Shown piece after piece: positions 50,807 to 63,961 of a stretch of 64,000 bases of DNA. Positions within the stretch are counted from its first letter, which is position 1. Every line of letters begins with the position of its first letter. The notes beneath the pieces are model-generated. The model searched no databases. It was not told where the DNA came from and was given only the letters and a program-made list of their open reading frames with translations. The stretch comes from Anthopleura xanthogrammica. Lineage: Eukaryota; Cnidaria; Anthozoa; Actiniaria; Actiniidae. The stretch is taken from positions 7,445,617 through 7,509,616 of the forward strand of contig OZ025206.1 in assembly GCA_964019055.1 (NCBI GenBank). Reading direction: 5' to 3'. The position numbers and the translations under genes are program-made.

Positions 50807-52459
50807 CATGAAAATACCTCTTGAGATAAAAACACGACTTTTTGGCGAAAAAAAATTCGGTTTTCACTGAGTAAAGGTGCTTTTTGGTCAAAAAAGCTGT
50901 TTTTTGCTGACCAAAATGGAAACTTGCTGAGAATTTTCTTTTGCTCGAAACACGACGTTTTCACTGCTAAACGCAAGTTTTGGCCGGGAAAAGCACATTT
51001 TGGGTGTCCAAAACACTGTTTTGCTGGAAAAAAAAAGCTTTTTAGCCCAAAAAACTGAAAAATGGCCATTTTGGCTCTCAAAACCAGGTTTTTCGCTTAC
51101 GGCGTCACCTGTTTGCTGAAACCCCCACTTTTTGCTCATGAAAATACCTCTTGAGATAAAAACACGACTTTTTGGCGAAAAAAAATTCGGTTTTGACTGA
51201 GTAAAGGTGCTTTTTGGTCAAAAAAGCTGTTTTTTGCTGACCAAATTGGAAATTTGCTGAGAATTTTCTTTTGCTCGAAACACGACGTTTTCACTGCTAA
51301 ACGCAAGTTTTGGCCGGGAAAAGCACATTTTGGGTGTCCAAAACACTGTTTTGCTGGAAAAAAAAAAGCTTTTTAGCCCAAAAAACTGAAAAATGGCCAT
51401 TTTGGCTCTCAAAAAAAGGTTTTTCGCTTACGGCGTCACCTGTTTGCTGAAACCCCCACTTTTTGCTCATGAAAATACCTCTTGAGATAAAAACACGACT
51501 TTTTGGCGAAAAAAAATTCGGTTTTGACTGAGTAAAGGTGCTTTTTGGTCAAAAAAGCTGTTTTTTGCTGACCAAATTGGAAATTTGCTGAGAATTTTCT
51601 TTTGCTCGAAACACGACGTTTTCACTGCTAAACGCAAGTTTTGGCCGGGAAAAGCACATTTTGGGTGTCCAAAACACTGTTTTGCTGGAAAAAAAAAGCT
51701 TTTTAGCCCAAAAAACTGAAAAATGGCCATTTTGGCTCTCAAAACCAGGTTTTTCGCTTACGGCGTCACCTGTTTGCTGAAACCCCCACTTTTTGCTCAT
51801 GAAAATACCTCTTGAGATAAAAACACGACTTTTTGGCGAAAAAAAATTCGGTTTTGACTGAGTAAAGGTGCTTTTTGGTCAAAAAAGCTGTTTTTTGCTG
51901 ACCAAATTGGAAATTTGCTGAGAATTTTCTTTTGCTCGAAACACGACGTTTTCACTGCTAAACGCAAGTTTTGGCCGGGAAAAGCACATTTTGGGTGTCC
52001 AAAACACTGTTTTGCTGGAAAAAAAAAAGCTTTTTAGCCCAAAAAACTGAAAAATGGCCATTTTGGCTCTCAAAAAAAGGTTTTTCGCTTACGGCGTCAC
52101 CTGTTTGCTGAAACCCCCACTTTTTGCTCATGAAAATACCTCTTGAGATAAAAACACGACTTTTTGGCGAAAAAAATTTCGGTTTTGACTGAGTAAAGGT
52201 GCTTTTTGGTCAAAAAAGCTGTTTTTTGCTGACCAAATTGGAAATTTGCTGAGAATTTTCTTTTGCTCGAAACACGACGTTTTCACTGCTAAACGCAAGT
52301 TTTGGCCGGGAAAAGCACATTTTGGGTGTCCAAAACACTGTTTTGCTGGAAAAAAAAAAGCTTTTTAGCCCAAAAAACTGAAAAATGGCCATTTTGGCTC
52401 TCAAAACCAGGTTTTTCACTTACGGCGTCACCTGTTTGCTGAAACCCCCACTTTTTGCT
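50807..52459. repeat. Two-monomer higher-order repeat (661 bp) with expanded A-runs
   Basis: Five successive units have 9, 10, 9, 10 and 10 A before GCTTTTT instead of eight. The units at 51137 and 51798 additionally share CTCAAAAAAAGG for CTCAAAACCAGG. The pairs 50807-51467 and 51468-52128 are both 661 bp. The first unit differs by TTTTCACTGAG and AAAATGGAAACTTG. All eight extra bases in this stretch come from this one tract. Confidence 0.82.
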
Positions 52460-52788
52460 CATGAAAATACCTCTTGAGATAAAAACACGACTTTTTGGCG
52501 AAAAAAAATTCGGTTTTGACTGAGTAAAGGTGCTTTTTGGTCAAAAAAGCTGTTTTTTGCTGACCAAATTGAACATTTGCTGAGAATTTTCTTTTGCTCG
52601 AAACACGACGTTTTCACTGCTAAACGCAAGTTTTGGCCGGGAAAAGCACATTTTGGGTGTCCAAAACACTGTTTTGCTGGAAAAAAAAGCTTTTTAGCCC
52701 AAAAAACTGAAAAATGGCCATTTTGGCTCTCAAAACCAGGTTTTTCGCTTACGGCGTCACCTGTTTGCTGAAACCCCCACTTTTTGCT

Positions 52789-55749
52789 CATGAAAATACC
52801 TCTTGAGATAAAAACACGACTTTTTGGCGAAAAAAAATTCGGTTTCGACTGAGTAAAGGTGCTTTTTGGTCAAAAAAGCTGTTTTTTGCTGACCAAATTG
52901 GAAATTTGCTGAGAATTTTCTTTTGCTCGAAACACGACGTTTTCACTGCTAAACGCAAGTTTTGGCCGGGAAAAGCACATTTTGGGTGTCCAAAACACTG
53001 TTTTGCTGGAAAAAAAAGCTTTTTAGCCCAAAAAACTGAAAAATGGCCATTTTGGCTCTAAAAACCAGGTTTTTCGCTTACGGCGTCACCTGTTTGCTGA
53101 AACCCCCACTTTTTGCTCATGAAAATACCTCTTGAGATAAAAACACGACTTTTTGGCGAAAACAAATTCGGTTTTGACTGAGTAAAGGTGCTTTTTGGTC
53201 AAAAAAGCTGTTTTTTGCTGACCAAATTGGAAATTTGCTGAGAATTTTCTTTTGCTCGAAACACGACGTTTTCACTGCTAAACGCAAGTTTTGGCCGGGA
53301 AAAGCACATTTTGGGTGTCCAAAACACTGTTTTGCTGGAAAAAAAAGCTTTTTAGCCCAAAAAACTGAAAAATGGCCATTTTGGCTCTCAAAACCAGGTT
53401 TTTCGCTTACGGCGTCACCTGTTTGCTGAAACCCCCACTTTTTGCTCATGAAAATACCTCTTGAGATAAAAACACGACTTTTTGGCGAAAACAAATTCGG
53501 TTTTGACTGAGTAAAGGTGCTTTTTGGTCAAAAAAGCTGTTTTTTGCTGACCAAATTGGAAATTTGCTGAGAATTTTCTTTTGCTCGAAACACGACGTTT
53601 TCACTGCTAAACGCAAGTTTTGGCCGGGAAAAGCACATTTTGGGTGTCCAAAACACTGTTTTGCTGAAAAAAAAAGCTTTTTAGCCCAAAAAACTGAAAA
53701 ATGGCCATTTTGGCTCTCAAAACCAGGTTTTTCGCTTACGGCGTCACCTGTTTGCTGAAACCCCCACTTTTTGCTCATGAAAATACCTCTTGAGATAAAA
53801 ACACGACTTTTTGGCGAAAAAAAATTCGGTTTTGACTGAGTAAAGGTGCTTTTTGGTCAAAAAAGCTGTTTTTTGCTGACCAAATTGGAAATTTGCTGAG
53901 AATTTTCTTTTGCTCGAAACACGACGTTTTCACTGCTAAACGCAAGTTTTGGCCGGGAAAAGCACATTTTGGGTGTCCAAAACACTGTTTTGCTGGAAAA
54001 AAAAGCTTTTTAGCCCAAAAAACTGAAAAATGGCCATTTTGGCTCTAAAAACCAGGTTTTTTGCTTATGGCGTCACCTGTTTGCTGAAACCCCCACTTTT
54101 TGCTCATGAAAATACCTCTTGAGATAAAAACACGACTTTTTGGCGAAAACAAATTCGGTTTTGACTGAATAAAGGTGCTTTTTGGTCAAAAAAGCTGTTT
54201 TTTGCTGACCAAATTGGAAATTTGCTGAGAATTTTCTTTTGCTCGAAACACGACGTTTTCACTGCTAAACGCAAGTTTTGGCCGGGAAAAGCACATTTTG
54301 GGTGTCCAAAACACTGTTTTGCTGGAAAAAAAAGCTTTTTAGCCCAAAAAACTGAAAAATGGCCATTTTGGCTCTCAAAACCAGGTTTTTCGCTTACGGC
54401 GTCACCTGTTTGCTGAAACCCCCACTTTTTGCTCATGAAAATACCTCTTGAGATAAAAACACGACTTTTTGGCGAAAAAAAATTCGGTTTTGACTGAGTA
54501 AAGGTGCTTTTTGGTCAAAAAAGCTGTTTTTTGCTGACCAAATTGGAAATTTGCTGAGAATTTTCTTTTGCTCGAAACACGACGTTTTCACTGCTAAACG
54601 CAAGTTTTGGCCGGGAAAAGCACATTTTGGGTGTCCAAAACACTGTTTTGCTGGAAAAAAAAGCTTTTTAGCCCAAAAAACTGAAAAATGGCCATTTTGG
54701 CTCTCAAAACCAGGTTTTTCGCTTACGGCGTCACCTGTTTGCTGAAACCCCCACTTTTTGCTCATGAAAATACCTCTTGAGATAAAAACACGACTTTTTG
54801 GCGAAAAAAAATTCGGTTTTGACTGAGTAAAGGTGCTTTTTGGTCAAAAAAGCTGTTTTTTGCTGACCAAATTGGAAATTTGCTGAGAATTTTCTTTTGC
54901 TCGAAACACGACGTTTTCACTGCTAAACGCAAGTTTTGGCCGGGAAAAGCACATTTTGGGTGTCCAAAACACTGTTTTGCTGGAAAAAAAAGCTTTTTAC
55001 CCCAAAAAACTGAAAAATGGCCATTTTGGCTCTCAAAACCAGGTTTTTCGCTTACGGCGTCACCTGTTTGCTGAAACCCCCACTTTTTGCTCATGAAAAT
55101 ACCTCTTGAGATAAAAACACGACTTTTTGGCGAAAAAAAATTCGGTTTTGACTGAGTAAAGGTGCTTTTTGGTCAAAAAAGCTGTTTTTTGCTGACCAAA
55201 TTGGAAATTTGCTGAGAATTTTCTTTTGCTCGAAACACGACGTTTTCACTGCTAAACGCAAGTTTTGGCCGGGAAAAGCACATTTTGGGTGTCCAAAACA
55301 CTGTTTTGCTGGAAAAAAAAGCTTTTTAGCCCAAAAAACTGAAAAATGGCCATTTTGGCTCTAAAAACCAGGTTTTTCGCTTACGGCGTCACCTGTTTGC
55401 TGAAACCCCCACTTTTTGCTCATGAAAATACCTCTTGAGATAAAAACACGACTTTTTGGCGAAAACAAATTCGGTTTTGACTGAGTAAAGGTGCTTTTTG
55501 GTCAAAAAAGCTGTTTTTTGCTGACCAAATTGGAAATTTGCTGAGAATTTTCTTTTGCTCGAAACACGACGTTTTCACTGCTAAACGCAAGTTTTGGCCG
55601 GGAAAAGCACATTTTGGGTGTCCAAAACACTGTTTTGCTGGAAAAAAAAGCTTTTTAGCCCAAAAAACTGAAAAATGGCCATTTTGGCTCTCAAAACCAG
55701 GTTTTTCGCTTACGGCGTCACCTGTTTGCTGAAACCCCCACTTTTTGCT
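52789..55749. repeat. Recurrent two-unit module: CTCTAAAAACC unit followed by GAAAACAAATT unit
   Basis: GGCTCTAAAAACC occurs in units at 52789, 53776 and 55092; each is followed at once by a unit with GAAAACAAATTCGG (53118, 54105, 55421). A second GAAAACAAATT unit sits at 53447. Spacing between modules is 987 and 1,316 bp, so three- and four-unit periods alternate. Confidence 0.8.
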
Positions 55750-56736
55750 CATGAAAATACCTCTTGAGATAAAAACACGACTTTTTGGCGAAAAAAAATT
55801 CGGTTTTGACTGAGTAAAGGTGCTTTTTGGTCAAAAAAGCTGTTTTTTGCTGACCAAATTGGAAATTTGCTGAGAATTTTCTTTTGCTCGAAACACGACG
55901 TTTTCACTGCTAAACGCAAGTTTTGGCCGGGAAAAGCACATTTTGGGTGTCCAAAACACTGTTTTGCTGGAAAAAAAAGCTTTTTAGCCCAAAAAACTGA
56001 AAAATGGCCATTTTGGCTCTCAAAACCAGGTTTTTCGCTTACGGCGTCACCTGTTTGCTGAAACCCCCACTTTTTGCTCATGAAAATACCTCTTGAGATA
56101 AAAACACGACTTTTTGGCGAAAAAAAATTCGGTTTTGACTGAGTAAAGGTGCTTTTTGGTCAAAAAAGCTGTTTTTTGCTGACAAAATTGGAAATTTGCT
56201 GAGAATTTTCTTTTGCTCGAAACACGACGTTTTCACTGCTAAACGCAAGTTTTGGCCGGGAAAAGCACATTTTGGGTGTCCAAAACACTGTTTTGCTGGA
56301 AAAAAAAGCTTTTTAGCCCAAAAAACTGAAAAATGGCCATTTTGGCTCTCAAAACCAGGTTTTTCGCTTACGGCGTCACCTGTTTGCTGAAACCCCCACT
56401 TTTTGCTCATGAAAATACCTCTTGAGATAAAAACACGACTTTTTGGCGAAAAAAAATTCGGTTTTGACTGAGTAAAGGTGCTTTTTGGTCAAAAAAGCTG
56501 TTTTTTGCTGACCAAATTGGAAATTTGCTGAGAATTTTCTTTTGCTCGAAACACGACGTTTTCACTGCTAAACGCAAGTTTTGGCCGGGAAAAGCACATT
56601 TTGGGTGTCCAAAACACTGTTTTGCTGGAAAAAAAAGCTTTTTAGCCCAAAAAACTGAAAAATGGCCATTTTGGCTCTCAAAACCAGGTTTTTCGCTTAC
56701 GGCGTCACCTGTTTGCTGAAACCCCCACTTTTTGCT

Positions 56737-58052
56737 CATGAAAATACCTCTTGAGATAAAAACACGACTTTTTGGCGAAAAAAAATTCGGTTTTGACTGA
56801 GTAAAGGTGCTTTTTGGTCAAAAAAGCTGTTTTTTGCTGACAAAATTGGAAATTTGCTGAGAATTTTCTTTTGCTCGAAACACGACGTTTTCACTGCTAA
56901 ACGCAAGTTTTGGCCGGGAAAAGCACATTTTGGGTGTCCAAAACACTGTTTTGCTGGAAAAAAAAAGCTTTTTAGCCCAAAAAACTGAAAAATGGCCATT
57001 TTGGCTCTCAAAACCAGGTTTTTCGCTTACGGCGTCACCTGTTTGCTGAAACCCCCACTTTTTGCTCATGAAAATACCTCTTGAGATAAAAACACGACTT
57101 TTTGGCGAAAAAAAATTCGGTTTTGACTGAGTAAAGGTGCTTTTTGGTCAAAAAAGCTGTTTTTTGCTGACCAAATTGGAAATTTGCTGAGAATTTTCTT
57201 TTGCTCGAAACACGACGTTTTCACTGCTAAACGCAAGTTTTGGCCGGGAAAAGCACATTTTGGGTGTCCAAAACACTGTTTTGCTGGAAAAAAAGCTTTT
57301 TAGCCCAAGAAACTGAAAAATGGCCATTTTGGCTCTCAAAACCAGGTTTTTCGCTTACGGCGTCACCTGTTTGCTGAAACCCCCACTTTTTGCTCATGAA
57401 AATACCTCTTGAGATAAAAACACGACTTTTTGGCGAAAAAAAATTCGGTTTTGACTGAGTAAAGGTGCTTTTTGGTCAAAAAAGCTGTTTTTTGCTGACA
57501 AAATTGGAAATTTGCTGAGAATTTTCTTTTGCTCGAAACACGACGTTTTCACTGCTAAACGCAAGTTTTGGCCGGGAAAAGCACATTTTGGGTGTCCAAA
57601 ACACTGTTTTGCTGGAAAAAAAAAGCTTTTTAGCCCAAAAAACTGAAAAATGGCCATTTTGGCTCTCAAAACCAGGTTTTTCGCTTACGGCGTCACCTGT
57701 TTGCTGAAACCCCCACTTTTTGCTCATGAAAATACCTCTTGAGATAAAAACACGACTTTTTGGCGAAAAAAAATTCGGTTTTGACTGAGTAAAGGTGCTT
57801 TTTGGTCAAAAAAGCTGTTTTTTGCTGACCAAATTGGAAATTTGCTGAGAATTTTCTTTTGCTCGAAACACGACGTTTTCACTGCTAAACGCAAGTTTTG
57901 GCCGGGAAAAGCACATTTTGGGTGTCCAAAACACTGTTTTGCTGGAAAAAAAGCTTTTTAGCCCAAGAAACTGAAAAATGGCCATTTTGGCTCTCAAAAC
58001 CAGGTTTTTCGCTTACGGCGTCACCTGTTTGCTGAAACCCCCACTTTTTGCT
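56737..58052. repeat. Perfect two-monomer higher-order repeat (658 bp x 2)
   Basis: Segments 56737-57394 and 57395-58052 look identical. The first unit of each (330 bp) has GACAAAATTGG and nine A before GCTTTTT. The second (328 bp) has a shortened A-run and CCCAAGAAACTG. Length changes of +1 and -1 cancel, so the dimer keeps twice the standard length. This is the clearest dimer copy in the window. Confidence 0.9.
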
Positions 58053-59698
58053 CATGAAAATACCTCTTGAGATAAAAACACGACTTTTTGGCGAAAAAAA
58101 ATTCGGTTTTGACTGAGTAAAGGTGCTTTTTGGTCAAAAAAGCTGTTTTTTGCTGACAAAATTGGAAATTTGCTGAGAATTTTCTTTTCCTCGAAACACG
58201 ACGTTTTCACTGCTAAACGCAAGTTTTGGCCGGGAAAAGCACATTTTGGGTGTCCAAAACACTGTTTTGCTGGAAAAAAAGCTTTTTAGCCCAAAAAACT
58301 GAAAAATGGCCATTTTGGCTCTCAAAACCAGGTTTTTCGCTTACGGCGTCACCTGTTTGCTGAAACCCCCACTTTTTGCTCATGAAAATACCTCTTGAGA
58401 TAAAAACACGACTTTTTGGCGAAAAAAAATTCGGTTTTGACTGAGTAAAGGTGCTTTTTGGTCAAAAAAGCTGTTTTTTGCTGACCAAATTGGAAATTTG
58501 CTGAGAATTTTCTTTTGCTCGAAACACGACGTTTTCACTGCTAAACGCAAGTTTTGGCCGGGAAAAGCACATTTTGGGTGTCCAAAACACTGTTTTGCTG
58601 GAAAAAAAAGCTTTTTAGCACAAAAAACTGAAAAATGGCCATTTTGGCTCTCAAAACCAGGTTTTTCGCTTACGGCGTCACCTGTTTGCTGAAACCCCCA
58701 CTTTTTGCTCATGAAAATACCTCTTGAGATAAAAACACGACTTTTTGGCGAAAAAAAATTCGGTTTTGACTGAGTAAAGGTGCTTTTTGGTCAAAAAAGC
58801 TGTTTTTTGCTGACCAAATTGGAAATTTGCTGAGAATTTTCTTTTGCTCGAAACACGACGTTTTCACTGCTAAACGCAAGTTTTGGCCGGGAAAAGCACA
58901 TTTTGGGTGTCCAAAACACTGTTTTGCTGGAAAAAAAAGCTTTTTAGCCCAAAAAACTGAAAAATGGCCATTTTGGCTCTCAAAACCAGGTTTTTCGCTT
59001 ACGGCGTCACCTGTTTGCTGAAACCCCCACTTTTTGCTCATGAAAATACCTCTTGAGATAAAAACACGACTTTTTGGCGAAAAAAAATTCGGTTTTGACT
59101 GAGTAAAGGTGCTTTTTGGTCAAAAAAGCTGTTTTTTGCTGACCAAATTGGAAATTTGCTGAGAATTTTCTTTTGCTCGAAACACGACGTTTTCGCTGCT
59201 AAACGCAAGTTTTGGCCGGGAAAAGCACATTTTGGGTGTCCAAAACACTGTTTTGCTGGAAAAAAAAAAGCTTTTTAGCCCAAAAAACTGAAAAATGGCC
59301 ATTTTGGCTCTCAAAACCAGGTTTTTCGCTTACGGCGTCACCTGTTTGCTGAAACCCCCACTTTTTGCTCATGAAAATACCTCTTGAGATAAAAACACGA
59401 CTTTTTGGCGAAAAAAAATTCGGTTTTGACTGAGTAAAGGTGCTTTTTGGTCAAAAAAGCTGTTTTTTGCTGACCAAATTGGAAATTTGCTGAGAATTTT
59501 CTTTTGCTCGAAACACGACGTTTTCACTGCTAAACGCAAGTTTTGGCCGGGAAAAGCACATTTTGGGTGTCCAAAACACTGTTTTGCTGGAAAAAAAAGC
59601 TTTTTAGCCCAAAAAACTGAAAAATGGCCATTTTGGCTCTCAAAACCAGGTTTTTCGCTTACGGCGTCACCTGTTTGCTGAAACCCCCACTTTTTGCT

Positions 59699-60997
59699 CA
59701 TGAAAATACCTCTTGAGATAAAAACACGACTTTTTGGCAAAAAAAAATTCGGTTTTGACTGAGTAAAGGTGCTTTTTGGTCAAAAAAGCTGTTTTTTGCT
59801 GACCAAATTGGAAATTTGCTGAGAATTTTCTTTCGCTCGAAACACGACGTTTTCACTGCTAAACGCAAGTTTTGGCCGGGAAAAGCACATTTTGGGTGTC
59901 CAAAACACTGTTTTGCTGGAAAAAAAAGCTTTTTAGCCCAAAAAACTGAAAAATGGCCATTTTGGCTCTCAAAATCAGGTTTTTCGCCTACGGCGTCACC
60001 TGTTTGCTGAAACCCCTACTTTTTGCTCATGAAAATACCTCTTGAGATAAAAACACGACTTTTTGGCAAAAAAAAATTCGGTTTTGACTGAGTAAAGGTG
60101 CTTTTTGGTCAAAAAAGCTGTTTTTTTGCTGACAAAATTGGAAATTTGCTGAGAATTTTCTTTTGCTCGAAACACGACGTTTTCACTGCTAAACGCAAGT
60201 TTTGGCCGGGAAAAGCACATTTTGGGTGTCCAAAACACTGTTTTGCTGGGAAAAAAAGCTTTTTAGCCCAAAAAACTGAAAAATGGCCATTTTGGCTCTC
60301 AAAACCAGGTTTTTCGCTTACGGCGTCACCTGTTTGCTGAAACCCCCACTTTTTGCTCATGAAAATACCTCTTGAGATAAAAACACGACTTTTTGGCGAA
60401 AAAAAATTCGGTTTTGACTGAGTAAAGGTGCTTTTTGGTCAAAAAAGCTGTTTTTTTGCTGACAAAATTGGAAATTTGCTGAGAATTTTCTTTTGCTCGA
60501 AACACGACGTTTTCACTGCTAAACGCAAGTTTTGGCCGGGAAAAGCACATTTTGGGTGTCCAAAACACTGTTTTGCTGGAAAAAAAAGCTTTTTAGCCCA
60601 AAAAACTGAAAAATGGCCATTTTGGCTCTCAAAACCAGGTTTTTCGCTTACGGCGTCACCTGTTTGCTGAAACCCCCACTTTTTGAGATAAAAACACGAC
60701 TTTTTGGCGAAAAAAAATTCGGTTTTGACTGAGTAAAGGTGCTTTTTCGTCAAAAAAGCTGGTTTTTGCTGACCAAATTGGAAATTTGCTGATAATTTTC
60801 TTTTGCTCGAAACACGACGTTTTCACTGCTAAACGCAAGTTTTGGCCGGGAAAAGCACATTTTGGGTGTCCAAAACACTGTTTTGCTGGAAAAAAAAGCT
60901 TTTTAGCCCAAAAAACTGAAAAATGGCCATTTTGGCTCTCAAAACCAGGTTTTTCGCTTACGGCGTCACCTGTTTGCTGAAACCCCCACTTTTTGTT
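59699..60997. repeat. Patch of diverged monomers ending in a 19-bp deletion
   Basis: The unit at 59699 has GGCAAAAAA, TTTCGCTCG, AAAATCAGG and CGCCTACGG. The next, at 60028, has GGCAAAAAA with the T7 + GACAAAATT type. At the join 60684/60685 the sequence passes straight from CACTTTTT to GAGATAAAA, lacking the 19 bases that normally lie between. That unit is 310 bp long and further differs by TTTTTCGTC, CTGGTTTTTGC, GCTGATAATT and TTTTGTTCATG. Confidence 0.88.
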
Positions 60998-61326
60998 CAT
61001 GAAAATACCTCTTGAGATAAAAACACGACTTTTTGGCGAAAAAAAATTCGGTTTTGACTGAGTAAAGGTGCTTTTTGGTCAAAAAAGCTGTTTTTTGCTG
61101 ACCAAATTGGAAATTTGCTGAGAATTTTCTTTTGCTCGAAACACGACGTTTTCACTGCTAAACGCAAGTTTTGGCCGGGAAAAGCACATTTTGGGTGTCC
61201 AAAACACTGTTTTGCTGGAAAAAAAAGCTTTTTAGCCCAAAAAACTGAAAAATGGCCATTTTGGCTCTCAAAACCAGGTTTTTCGCTTACGGCGTCACCT
61301 GTTTGCTGAAACCCCCACTTTTTGCT

Positions 61327-63305
61327 CATGAAAATACCTCTTGAGATAAAAACACGACTTTTTGGCGAAAAAAAATTCGGTTTTGACTGAGTAAAGGTGC
61401 TTTTTGGTCAAAAAAGCTGTTTTTTTGCTGACAAAATTGGAAATTTGCTGAGAATTTTCTTTTGCTCGAAACACGACGTTTTCACTGCTAAACGCAAGTT
61501 TTGGCCGGGAAAAGCACATTTTGGGTGTCCAAAACACTGTTTTGCTGGAAAAAAAAGCTTTTTAGCCCAAAACAACTGAAAAATGGCCATTTTGGCTCTC
61601 AAAACCAGGTTTTTCGCTTACGGCGTCACCTGTTTGCTGAAACCCCCACTTTTTGCTCATGAAAATACCTCTTGAGATAAAAACACGACTTTTTGGCGAA
61701 AAAAAATTCGGTTTTGACTGAGTAAAGGTGCTTTTTGGTCAAAAAAGCTGTTTTTTTGCTGACAAAATTGGAAATTTGCTTAGAATTTTCTTTTGCTCGA
61801 AACACGACGTTTTCACTGCTAAACGCAAGTTTTGGCCGGGAAAAGCACATTTTGGGTGTCCAAAACACTGTTTTGCTGGAAAAAAAAGCTTTTTAGCCCA
61901 AAAAACTGAAAAATGGCCATTTTGGCTCTCAAAACCAGGTTTTTCGCTTACGGCGTCACCTGTTTGTTGAAACCCCCACTTTTTGCTCATGAAAATACCT
62001 CTTGAGATAAAAACACGACTTTTTGGCGAAAAAAAATTCGGTTTTGACTGAGTAAAGGTGCTTTTTGGTCAAAAAAGCTGTTTTTTGCTGACCAAATTGG
62101 AAATTTGCTGAGAATTTTCTTTTGCTCGAAACACGACGTTTTCACTGCTAAACGCAAGTTTTGGCCGGGAAAAGCACATTTTGGGTGTCCAAAACACTGT
62201 TTTGCTGGAAAAAAAAGCTTTTTAGCCCAAAAAACTGAAAAATGGCCATTTTGGCTCTCAAAACCAGGTTTTTCGCTTACGGCGTCACCTGTTTGCTGAA
62301 ACCCCCACTTTTTGCTCATGAAAATACCTCTTGAGATAAAAACACGACTTTTTGGCGAAAAAAAATTCGGTTTTGACTGAGTAAAGGTGCTTTTTGGTCA
62401 AAAAAGCTGTTTTTTTGCTGACAAAATTGGAAATTTGCTGAGAATTTTCTTTTGCTCGAAACACGACGTTTTCACTGCTAAACGCAAGTTTTGGCCGGGA
62501 AAAGCACATTTTGGGTGTCCAAAACACTGTTTTGCTGGAAAAAAAAGCTTTTTAGCCCAAAAAACTGAAAAATGGCCATTTTGGCTCTCAAAACCAGGTT
62601 TTTCGCTTACGGCGTCACCTGTTTGCTGAAACCCCCACTTTTTGCTCATGAAAATACCTCTTGAGATAAAAACACGACTTTTTGGCGAAAAAAAATTCGG
62701 TTTTGACTGAGTAAAGGTGCTTTTTGGTCAAAAAAGCTGTTTTTTGCTGACCAAATTGGAAATTTGCTGAGAATTTTCTTTTGCTCGAAACACGACGTTT
62801 TCACTGCTAAACGCAAGTTTTGGCCGGGAAAAGCACATTTTGGGTGTCCAAAACACTGTTTTGCTGGAAAAAAAAGCTTTTTAGCCCAAAAAACTGAAAA
62901 ATGGCCATTTTGGCTCTCAAAACCAGGTTTTTCGCTTACGGCGTCACCTGTTTGCTGAAACCCCCACTTTTTGCTCATGAAAATACCTCTTGAGATAAAA
63001 ACACGACTTTTTGGCGAAAAAAAATTCGGTTTTGACTGAGTAAAGGTGCTTTTTGGTCAAAAAAGCTGTTTTTTTGCTGACAAAATTGGAAATTTGCTGA
63101 GAATTTTCTTTTGCTCGAAACACGACGTTTTCACTGCTAAACGCAAGTTTTGGCCGGGAAAAGCACATTTTGGGTGTCCAAAACACTGTTTTGCTGGAAA
63201 AAAAAGCTTTTTAGCCCAAAAAACTGAAAAATGGCCATTTTGGCTCTCAAAACCAGGTTTTTCGCTTACGGCGTCACCTGTTTGCTGAAACCCCCACTTT
63301 TTGCT
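61327..63305. repeat. Alternating two-subfamily region with 659-bp dimer period
   Basis: 330-bp units with seven T and GACAAAATTGG start at 61327, 61658, 62317 and 62976 (the one at 61327 has an inserted C, CCAAAACAACTG, near 61573). Ordinary 329-bp units start at 61988 and 62647. From 61988 the order is strictly ordinary-variant, giving dimers 61988-62646 and 62647-63305 of 659 bp each. The same variant in the earlier units at 60028 and 60358 links this region to the diverged patch. Confidence 0.85.
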
Positions 63306-63961
63306 CATGAAAATACCTCGAGATAAAAACACGACTTTTTGGCGAAAAAAAATTCGGTTTTGACTGAGTAAAGGTGCTTTTTGGTCAAAAAAGCTGTTTT
63401 TTGCTGACCAAATTGGAAATTTGCTGAGAATTTTCTTTTGCTCGAAACACGACGTTTTCACTGCTAAACGCAAGTTTTGGCCGGGAAAAGCACATTTTGG
63501 GTGTCCAAAACACTGTTTTGCTGGAAAAAAAAGCTTTTTAGCCCAAAAAACTGAAAAATGGCCATTTTGGCTCTCAAAACCAGGTTTTTCGCTTACGGCG
63601 TCACCTGTTTGCTGAAACCCCCACTTTTTGCTCATGAAAATACCTCTTGAGATAAAAACACGACTTTTTGGCGAAAAAAAATTCGGTTTTGACTGAGTAA
63701 AGGTGCTTTTTGGTCAAAAAAGCTGTTTTTTGCTGACCAAATTGGAAATTTGCTGAGAATTTTCTTTTGCTCGAAACACGACGTTTTCACTGCTAAACGC
63801 AAGTTTTGGCCGGGAAAAGCACATTTTGGGTGTCCAAAACACTGTTTTGCTGGAAAAAAAAGCTTTTTAGCCCAAAAAACTGAAAAATGGCCATTTTGGC
63901 TCTCAAAACCAGGTTTTTCGCTTACGGCGTCACCTGTTTGCTGAAACCCCCACTTTTTGCT

